A program made the translations under genes and the position numbers. A stretch of DNA of 64,000 bases from Nageia nagi (taxonomy: Eukaryota; Pinophyta), in contig JBITNC010000001.1 of the NCBI GenBank assembly GCA_050084985.1, forward strand, positions 80,104,001 through 80,168,000. The letters are read 5' to 3'. Positions within the stretch are counted from its first letter, which is position 1, and every line of letters begins with the position of its first letter. Below the pieces are notes generated by a model. The model was not told the DNA's origin and ran no database searches. It saw only the letters and a list, made by a program, of their open reading frames with translations. Positions 57,550-64,000 of the stretch are shown piece after piece.

Positions 57550-57930
57550 GAGGTTTCAAAACTTTAGAAAATGTATTTTTATGGATCACATGTATGCAAG
57601 GGTCAAGAGTAGGAATAGCATTGATATCACCTTAGAATGATGTTATTCCTATGTCATACAAACTATCATTTAAATGTACTAACAATATGGTAAAATATGA
57701 ATCTCTCATATTAGGATTGAAAGTAGCTATAGAGATTGGAGTTATGCATTTGCATATTTATGGGTATTCATAACTGATAGTGAATCAAGTCAATAGATCT
57801 ACAACACCAAGGATGAGAAGCTTATTCATATAAAATCTCTTATTGGAAAACTCCTTGCTTATTTGAAGAGTACCAATTGAAAATATTCAAGGAATAATAA
57901 TTGGTTGCAGATGCAATGGCAAGTGCAACT
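57550..57930 (+). pseudogene. Second (archaeal-type) RNase H relic of the Tat-type element
   Basis: Frame-shifted pieces read YFYGSHVCKG (usual yFDGS...G), ALISP-like and MSYKLSFKCTNNMVKYESLI with LGLKVAIEIGVMHLHIYG (usual 'ECTNN.AEYEAL..GL..A...g...l...gDS'), then ADAMASATSLS at 57905 (usual 'N..AD.LA..as'). A second RNase H between RT/RH and integrase is typical of Tat elements. Confidence 0.75.
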
Positions 57931-58079
57931 TCACTATCAATTGAGATAGAAGGTAGGGAGACTACTTTCACTATCAAGAACTTGAAAACTCCATCAATTG
58001 CTAGAAAGGAATTGAAAATGGTATGTGTTGCTCAAAAGGTTGTTTATGAGGTAATTCCTTTAGTACCAACACATTCAAA

Positions 58080-59289
58080 TATTTGAGGGATAACTTTATT
58101 GATGCTACACTTGATAAGAGTGAACAAATTAGAAGGAAAAAGCTTACTATAAAATATGTCATTATTGGTGATATACTTTATAAAAGATCATTTAATGGTA
58201 TTCTTTTGAGATGTATTCATGGTGAGGAGATTGGAACAACATTAGAGCATGCTCATGGAGGGGCATGTGAGGTTATTTCAATGGAAGATCATCTATGGCA
58301 AGTTGATTAGGATGGGTTATTGTGGCCCACCATGGAGTATGATTGTTGTGAGCATGTCAAGAAGTGTGAGCAATGTTAAAAGCATGCACACTTAGAATTA
58401 ACACTTACTCAAGAGTTGAACTATGTGACATCACTATAGCCTTTCTCAATTTAGGCTTTGATTTCATGGTGTTATTAATCCTCCATCTAGTGAGAGGCAT
58501 AAGTTTATCTTGGTTGCCACTGAATACTACACTAAATGGGTTGAGGCAATTCTTTGAAAATAATATACAAAAACATGTTATCAATTTCATCAAGGAATAT
58601 ATTTGCAAATTTGGCATACCTCAAAGGTTAATCATGAAAATGGTGCAAATTTTATAAGAAAGGATATCAAAGAATTTGTAAAATGATGAAGGTGAACAAG
58701 ATCTCTTCAATTTACTATCCTAAAGGGAAATAGAAAAGCTGAAGCAACAAATAAAATAATTAAAAAAATATTGGCAAAAATTATAAAAAAATGGTAAAGA
58801 TTGGCATGATCAATTACCATATGCTCTATGGGCATATAGAACAAGTGAAAGAAACAATAGTGCTAATCTATACTTCTTATGTATGGTGATGAAGTAGTTA
58901 TTCCTCTTGAAATTGAGATCCTTTTTTGTGAATTGCACTCAAAATATTATGAAGGAACCATAACAATAGAAACAAAGGTTAAATTAGCTAGAGGCATTAT
59001 ATGAGAAATAATTAATGCACTAAAGCATCTCAAAACATATACAAAGACTAAAGAAGGCCTATGGAAAGAAAATGGTACCCAAGGCATTTGAGGTTGGGAT
59101 ATGGTTTTCCAATAGACATTTCTAACATATAGCAAAAGATGAATTTAAAAAAAAGTTTGAGCCAAATTGGGTTTGCCCAACATCATCACAAAGGTCTTTG
59201 GTAGAGGTGCATATAGATTGTTTACATTGAATGGTGAGGTTCTCAAAAATCCCATCAATGTAAGTCACCTAAAGATGTATCACATCTAG
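58080..59289 (+). pseudogene. Integrase relic of the Tat-type element
   Basis: An N-terminal part (58083-58310) contains LYKRSFNGILLRCI and the LEHAHGGACE block, followed by the HHCC finger remainder LLWPTMEYDCCEHVKKCEQC (58320-58378). Core pieces are KFGIPQRLI (58605) and WHDQLPYALWAYRTS (58800-58850). The C-terminal block GAYRLFTLNGEVLKNPINVS and LKMYHI ends at a TAG at 59287-59289. The frame is broken in many places. Confidence 0.85.
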
Positions 59290-59524
59290 GCATCTGTAAG
59301 TCACCTCATGCATTATTTTCATAAAAATGTTACTATAAAAATAAGCATGTGAATAGATGGCATAAATTAAAATAAAAAGTCATTTTAATGTCAGAAGAGG
59401 AGTGTTAATCTCCATTTTAGAATGAAAGCATCGCCTATGGTCCTATTTCATAGTAAAAAATAATAAAAATAAAAATCATCAGATACCCCTTATGCAAAGT
59501 TTTAGCTCCCAGATTGTAGTATTT

Positions 59525-59730
59525 GCATGCCTCTTGGTGGAGTCTCAACTTCATATCATCATTTTTTTTCACACCTCTTGGAAATTCTTAGCTCTCATAT
59601 CATTGCAATATGCCTCTTGGGCGTAGAGTTTTAGCTCTATACTCATTGCAATATGCCTCTTGGTAGATTCTCACTCCTAGTTTTATCATTATGCCTCTCG
59701 GTAGGAAGTCTAGCTTCCATAAGATCAATG
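59525..59730 (+). repeat. Imperfect ~50-bp repeats in the 3' region of the Tat-type element
   Basis: 'atgcctcttggtagagtcttagctcc...tcattgcaat' recurs about four or five times (starts near 59530, 59567, 59610, 59657 and 59690). Tandem repeats between integrase and 3' LTR are common in Tat/Ogre-like elements. Confidence 0.7.
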
Positions 59731-60107
59731 ATAGAACCATCAATGACATGAGATGGTTGTACTCTAATATCAAAATATATAAAAAATATTGGTAATTATC
59801 ATCAATGACCTCTTGGTATATGGCTATGACCCTAGAATCTTTCTTTTACAGGTCATCATTGCAGCTCATGGACACATCAACTCAACTACAACAACATGGT
59901 GGATGTCATATGAAGAGGTTTTCTTAAACTCATAGCTTTTGTCAATATGTTGCTCATCTTTCTTATATCTCTATCATAGTTCAATATCAAAATATATTGA
60001 TTAGTGTTGGTATTATGATTATCAATACTTATCAAGATTTGATTACTATGACATCTTGGTTATACTTTGAATGAAAAATCTTAATGCACCTATGATTTTC
60101 AATTTTT

Positions 60108-60122
60108 CATCCAAATGGGGCA
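60108..60122 (+). other. Polypurine tract of the Tat-type element
   Basis: tccaaatggggca lies directly before the 3' LTR. Confidence 0.65.
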
Positions 60123-60894
60123 TCTTTATCACCTAAAATTAATTTATGCATTTAATTTAATACATTAGAAATATGTGCCCACACTTTTTACACTTAGTTC
60201 AAGGATATTAATGTTATCTTGAATATGGTTAATATATATCATCGATTTACTATATTTTTATTTATGTAAGTACACATCGACCTAAGGAGTAGTCATATTA
60301 TTATCTATATAAATAAGGATCTAATAGTAAGTTGACATCAAGGAGATACATGATCCCATATTTGGTCTTAATGATGGTAATCCTTTAGGTGTCTCTTAAC
60401 ACCACCATTCAAGGTTGGGTTTGTGTACTTCTTTATGTGAGCATTTTAATGATTGTTAGCTTATTAAGTATCAAACTAAATCATTGAGAGTCCATGTGGA
60501 GGCACAGAGTCAATTCAGAATGGACGATAGTCTAACGAAGATTGTTGATACTCCTCTATAGATGAAATAGATTATTGATGCTCCTTCTAAGCATGTAATA
60601 GAACACCCACGACCCTCTCTTTGGATCATCTTGCTCCATAACTTTAGGTATAAACTCCGTTAGTTGTTGAGGCTTTGTCACTATTTCTTATTCATCGATA
60701 TCAAGTATATTCCATGAAGTAAGTATACAAACTCAATCTTGCTTAGTGATGTCATTTCGATTCTAATTATTCATTATCTCCTATATCAGCTTTTTTATTA
60801 TAAATTGTTATCGTTAGCTTAGAATTTATAAATATTCCTTTGGATTGTAGGTATTCATTTATTTGCATTCTTGAATACATTTTATTTGTAAACA
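60123..60894 (+). repeat. 3' LTR of the Tat-type element
   Basis: It pairs with 52657-53426 and ends TTGTAAACA, followed by the target duplication CAAGG. The outer TG has mutated. Confidence 0.9.
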
Positions 60895-60899
60895 CAAGG

Positions 60900-61448
60900 G
60901 TTTATTAGGATCAATGACCAAATTTGGGATTTGTTTGGTAACATTTTTCACTTAATGGTATGCTCAAGATTCTATGGAGTAGAAATGGCTTTTTTGACTA
61001 AGGTGATGAGGTATCACCAACATATACATTTGGTGCAATAAGAAAATCTAAGAATCAAGTGTGGAGAAACATCATGGCTTCAAAGGTTTTATCCTAAGTA
61101 GATCCAATTGGGAATCGATGTGGATGAAGTATTGGGAAAGGGTGTGGATGGTATCTCTTTTTAATATGAAGAGTTTGTTAACAAACAATTTGTAGGGATC
61201 TAGTATTGATATTAGTGGTTTGGACCTATTACATCATTTATGACCTTCGATAATGGGATATAACATAATTTAATATTATTCAAGATTTGTTATCACTAAC
61301 TCAAAGGGGTAGTTATTGTAGGTGGGTTTAATAAATTGATGGGAATGATATAATGGGGTGGGTTTGATGGTGTGAATGATACTATGATAGTGATTTAGTA
61401 GGGTTTTTTGGATAATTATGGATATTCTCAATGATGATTCTTGAGGAT
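60900..61448. other. Unassigned stretch
   Basis: Sequence old enough to hold the Tat-type insertion site. It continues from 52600-52651 across that element. No frame or repeat was recognised. Confidence 0.4.
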
Positions 61449-61940
61449 GTTATAATTTAAAATGTATTATTATGTAATACATCTTTTTAATGTAACCCAC
61501 ATAATACTTAAAGTATCTCTAAATACCTTTAATATTTAAAGAATTAAATATTACATGAGCTTAACTTAACCCTTGGGTAAAGAGTGGTTAAAGAAAAGAT
61601 TTTATCTTATAAATAAAAGGCTTCCCTCTCATTTTAACACTTGGAAAAGCATGAAAATGTTAATCTTGTAGAGTTGTTCAAATTCTCTTGTAAGAGTTTT
61701 TGTAAGAGAATTCTTGTAGAAAAATTATTGATAATTTGTAAGAGAGCTCACTTGTGAGAAATAATAGAAAAGATAGTTCAAGTGGATATAATCCCATAGT
61801 TGGAGGAACTACTATATATGATGTATCTCATTATGTATGAAATTGTGTTTCTTATGTTGAATATTTATGGAATCCTTCATAGTGATCTTGGTTATAAACT
61901 CATTAGAGACTTTCCTTGGAGATCTTCTATTCATCTTGTG
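61449..61940 (+). repeat. Diverged solo LTR related to copia A
   Basis: It starts TGTTATAATTTAAAATG and follows the copia A LTR block by block: 'gtaatac..cttaa.gtat', 'acccttgggtaaa', a TATA box in cttataaataaaaggcttcc, 'aagtggatataatcccatag' and 'ttggaggaact'. The right end is uncertain (about 61940), and no second LTR or internal region follows. It represents an older member of the same copia family or a sister family. Confidence 0.6.
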
Positions 61941-62080
61941 AGGTAAAATCATATTAAGGTATAATATTTTCTCCTCACTTTATTTTCTTTTAAACAATTT
62001 TTTTTCTATTTTTTACTAGAATTTAACTTTTTTTTAAGATCTTATTTTTTTAAGGCATTCCCTCTTTAATCAATAATACT

Positions 62081-62160
62081 TAAAGCGAAAAACCACTAAC
62101 CATGATTGAAACCATATCAATAAAGCGAAACCACTACCATGATTGAAACCATATCATCGT
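62081..62160. repeat. 40-bp tandem duplication
   Basis: taaagcgaaa...ccactaaccatgattgaaaccatatcaa at 62081 is repeated at 62121 with two single-base deletions. It lies in the upstream region of the extensin-like pseudogene. Confidence 0.92.
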
Positions 62161-62387
62161 CCATTTCATTGAAAGCATCTCTTGTCGTTGAACCTTTTAA
62201 TTCTGCACAGATCGCGATTGACATTCCTTCTAATGCATTTCTGAGAACATGTCGGCATTCCGTCTAATTCCAAAGTTGATATCAAGATAGTGGTAATGGA
62301 AGACAAGAAAGAAGTCTATGGCAGAAGCTATGTTTTAGAGAATTGTTAGACTATTGTTGGAGTAGAAAAGCTAAGAACAATGCAGTT

Positions 62388-63150
62388 CCACACGTCCCTC
62401 TGCTAGGGACGTTCATTTTCAGAAAGTTCGTGTTGTTTGCATTGAGCATTTTGTTCTTTGTAAACCTCTCTTCCGCGAATTATGATGGTCATCCGACGCC
62501 TTACATGTACGTATCTTCTCCTCCGTCGTCGCGGTGATTTCCCTGCCCATGATCAAGATGTCGCCGCCTCATGGGATCTCGCCGGTCTACCCACCACCCA
62601 AATCTCCGCCGAAGCTGAAGCCTCCTCTCTACTTTTACAAATCTCCACCTCCGCCCTCCCATGGAATTTCACCAATCTACACGCCCCCCACACCATATCA
62701 CAAACTACCACGGATTCAGAAGCCTCCGCTGGTTCATAAGCCGCCTCCTTTCCCACCACCCATGTTTTTGCCCAAACACAAACCTTCGCCAATGCACAAA
62801 ACTTCGCCATACCACATTTCCCTAGTCTACCCTCCACCAGTTCCCAAGCCAAAGTCTCCGCCAAGCCCTAAGCCTAAGCTGCCACTACACCGCATTTATC
62901 CAATATACCCTCCTCCAATTCCCAAGCCAAAGCCTCTACCAATTCCCAAGCCAAAGCCTTACCAATTCCCAAGCCAAGCCACCCATGTTATTACAAGTCA
63001 CCACCTCCGCCCCACGAAATTTCCCGTGTACCTACCCCTCCCAAATCTCCCTACATTCGGAAACCGAAGCCTCCAACAGTATACCTACCACCTAAGGCCT
63101 GCAAAATTTGCAGAACACCTCTACCAATAAATTTTTTCCATAATTCCTAG
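62388..63150 (+). pseudogene. Extensin-like proline-rich cell-wall protein pseudogene
   Basis: Three frame segments join into one extensin-like protein. Segment 1 (to about 62530) has a signal-peptide core FRKFVLFALSILFFVNLSSA followed by SPP. Segment 2 (about 62534-62970) is Pro/Lys/Ser-rich with repeated HGISPVYPPP, YKSPPPPSHGISPIY and PKPKSPPSPKP blocks. Segment 3 (from about 62974) reads YYKSPPPPHEISRVPTPPKS and ends at TAG 63148-63150. Each switch equals a one-base deletion. There is no in-frame ATG at the expected start: the codon before GTFIF is CTA. Extensins are secreted hydroxyproline-rich proteins cross-linked in the wall. This copy cannot encode one unless the frameshifts are sequencing errors. 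Confidence 0.7.
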
Positions 63151-63545
63151 GTCTTATGTATTCTTTGATATTTTGCATACATGTCTATTCGGCACCCACA
63201 CCACAACATTCTATGAAAAACCATGTTCAACTACTCTTTGATGGATGTCCATACCTTCTTCTAGAACTCCCGTGCTAGCACATACTCGAAGAATGCTGGA
63301 AAAGTTTGGACAGTCTGCAGGGCCTTTTTCAGAAATCCCATTTTGTGCATATCCTACGATCATTGGATTCCATGAAAACATCTCCAGCATTCTTTCAGAA
63401 AACCCATTTCCGATCATTACGTTCCATGAAACCGTTTCTAAATCATGCATCGTTTGAAACAATTTACGTGCCTTCTTTAGATTTCTACAGTTTGCATACA
63501 TGTCTACCAAGGGATTCGTAACCATAATGTTCAGGCGGACGGAGG
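63151..63545 (-). pseudogene. PPR-protein fragment
   Basis: The minus strand from 63525 reads MVTNPLVDMYANCRNLKKAR, then KLFQTMHDLETVSWNVMIG, MFSWNPMIVGYAQNG, FSSILRVCASTGVLEEGMDI and HQRVVEHGF. These are PLS-type pentatricopeptide repeats ('N.LVdMYaKCG....A..lF..m..r..vSWn.mI.gya.nG'). After a stop at 63211, IDMYAKYQRI-type sequence continues in another frame toward 63150. Only about three repeats remain and both ends are broken, so it is a fragment. Intact family members act in organelle RNA processing. Confidence 0.75.
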
Positions 63546-63777
63546 CACCTATTTTTCACCTGTCTCACCTTCCTCACGTTGTTTGGGATTCCTTGACACC
63601 AAACATGGCACGCATGTTTAAAATTTATGATTGGTAAGAATTTTGGTGTAATATTTACCCGCCATGTGTTATTCTCCTTGACCAGTTTATCCGTGTTCTG
63701 TCACTCGTAGTAATTTTTGTCAATTATGTTGTTTGCTTTTACGAGCTTTATTGGGCTTGGGGATGGGGCATGGTACA
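63546..63777. other. Spacer between PPR and ankyrin fragments
   Basis: No frame or motif was recognised. Confidence 0.4.
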
Positions 63778-64000
63778 TTAAATGTCTTTTCCCCTTGCAT
63801 AATCACTCAACTTCGCTATTATATTGTAACGTTCGTAGTATTCCATTTTCTCCTTTGCGATGTCCAGCGCTGTGAAACCCCGATCATTCATTCAAAATAA
63901 TATGAGGTAGCTTAACATAAATAAACTCTTTCATCGCATCGTGAGGGTTCATACTGTCCCCATCTGGTGGAGAAAACCATCGCAGATACTGTACAAATAC
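63778..64000 (-). pseudogene. C-terminal end of an ankyrin-repeat gene (partial, probably broken)
   Basis: The minus strand from 63890 to a TAA at 63778-63780 reads NDRGFTALDIAKEKMEYYER and then YNIIAKLSDYARGKDI. The 'GfTaLDIAke....I...L' pattern is an ankyrin repeat. Upstream, from the window edge to about 63890, another frame reads PPDGDSMNPHDAMKEFIYVK. Joining the two needs a frame change near 63885-63893. The rest of the gene lies beyond the window, so I cannot tell an intron boundary from a frameshift. Confidence 0.5.

Larger units (their letters stand above)
52657..60894 (+). mobile_element. Ty3/gypsy retrotransposon, Tat-type, decayed
   Basis: LTRs lie at 52657-53426 and about 60123-60894 (TGTTATCACC...TTGTAAA.A, about 85% identical), flanked by the exact duplication CAAGG (52652-52656 and 60895-60899). 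The interior on the plus strand reads gag, protease, RT, RNase H, a second RNase H and integrase (gypsy order, integrase last). Two RNase H regions are the mark of the Tat lineage. All reading frames are heavily interrupted. A repeated block in the 3' untranslated part is noted separately. Confidence 0.92.

Noticed and set aside
1-64000. CRISPR array, bacterial operon or phage-like module
   Set aside because: Repeats here are plant minisatellites or LTRs without regular spacers. Introns, PPR, extensin and plant retroelements show a nuclear plant origin.

Overview
The window reads as nuclear DNA of a large, repeat-dominated seed-plant genome. The supporting signs are spliceosomal introns in a plant 2-oxoglutarate dioxygenase, PPR, ankyrin and extensin gene remains, nested LTR retrotransposons with 5-bp target duplications, LINE remnants and tRNA-like SINEs. 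The AT-rich, slowly decaying nests (LTR pairs mostly about 80-92% identical by eye) and the scarcity of genes suggest a gymnosperm, possibly a conifer. That is inference; no marker here fixes the species.

Layout. (1) 1-20470 is a four-layer nest. A minus-strand LINE remnant was split by a minus-strand gag-only LTR element (1052-20029). That element was split by a plus-strand Ty1/copia element A (5391-19203, target duplication GATAT). Copia A was in turn split by a minus-strand Ty1/copia element B (8997-14232, target duplication GATTT), the best preserved element here. (2) 20470-30120 is old debris: a 24-bp minisatellite, a decayed reading frame, a G-rich tract almost free of C, a triplicated tRNA-like unit, the zinc-finger end of a LINE, one candidate terminal exon, and a copia gag/protease scrap. 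(3) 30120-33700 is a richer-GC gene island. It holds the only intact gene I can defend, a three-exon 2OG-Fe(II) dioxygenase (31245-32372, minus, 323 aa). (4) 33750-38756 has an 85-bp tandem array, two SINE-like units and another LINE remnant with a 131-bp duplication. (5) 38757-47593 is a second gag-only LTR element, minus strand. It carries a plant-mobile-domain-like reading frame in antisense near its 3' LTR, and it sits inside an older complex repeat that resumes at 47594-48960. (6) 50439-51425 is a TIR-bounded element with an internal 347-bp tandem duplication. (7) 52657-60894 is a decayed Ty3/gypsy element of Tat type with two RNase H regions (target duplication CAAGG). (8) 61449-64000 holds a copia-related solo LTR, an extensin-like pseudogene, a PPR fragment and the C-terminal end of an ankyrin-repeat gene or pseudogene that runs off the right edge.

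How the parts relate. Apart from the dioxygenase there is no functional pathway. The window is mainly a record of insertion order. The gag-only elements lack any pol I can see and would have needed enzymes supplied by other elements. Copia B died mainly through C-to-T and G-to-A changes that created stops and altered its protease and integrase motifs. Within the limits of reading by eye, the most unusual items are the antisense mobile-domain ORF inside a gag-only element, the TIR element built around a tandem duplication, the GATCG-repeat U3 of copia B, and the unusually long leader of copia A.
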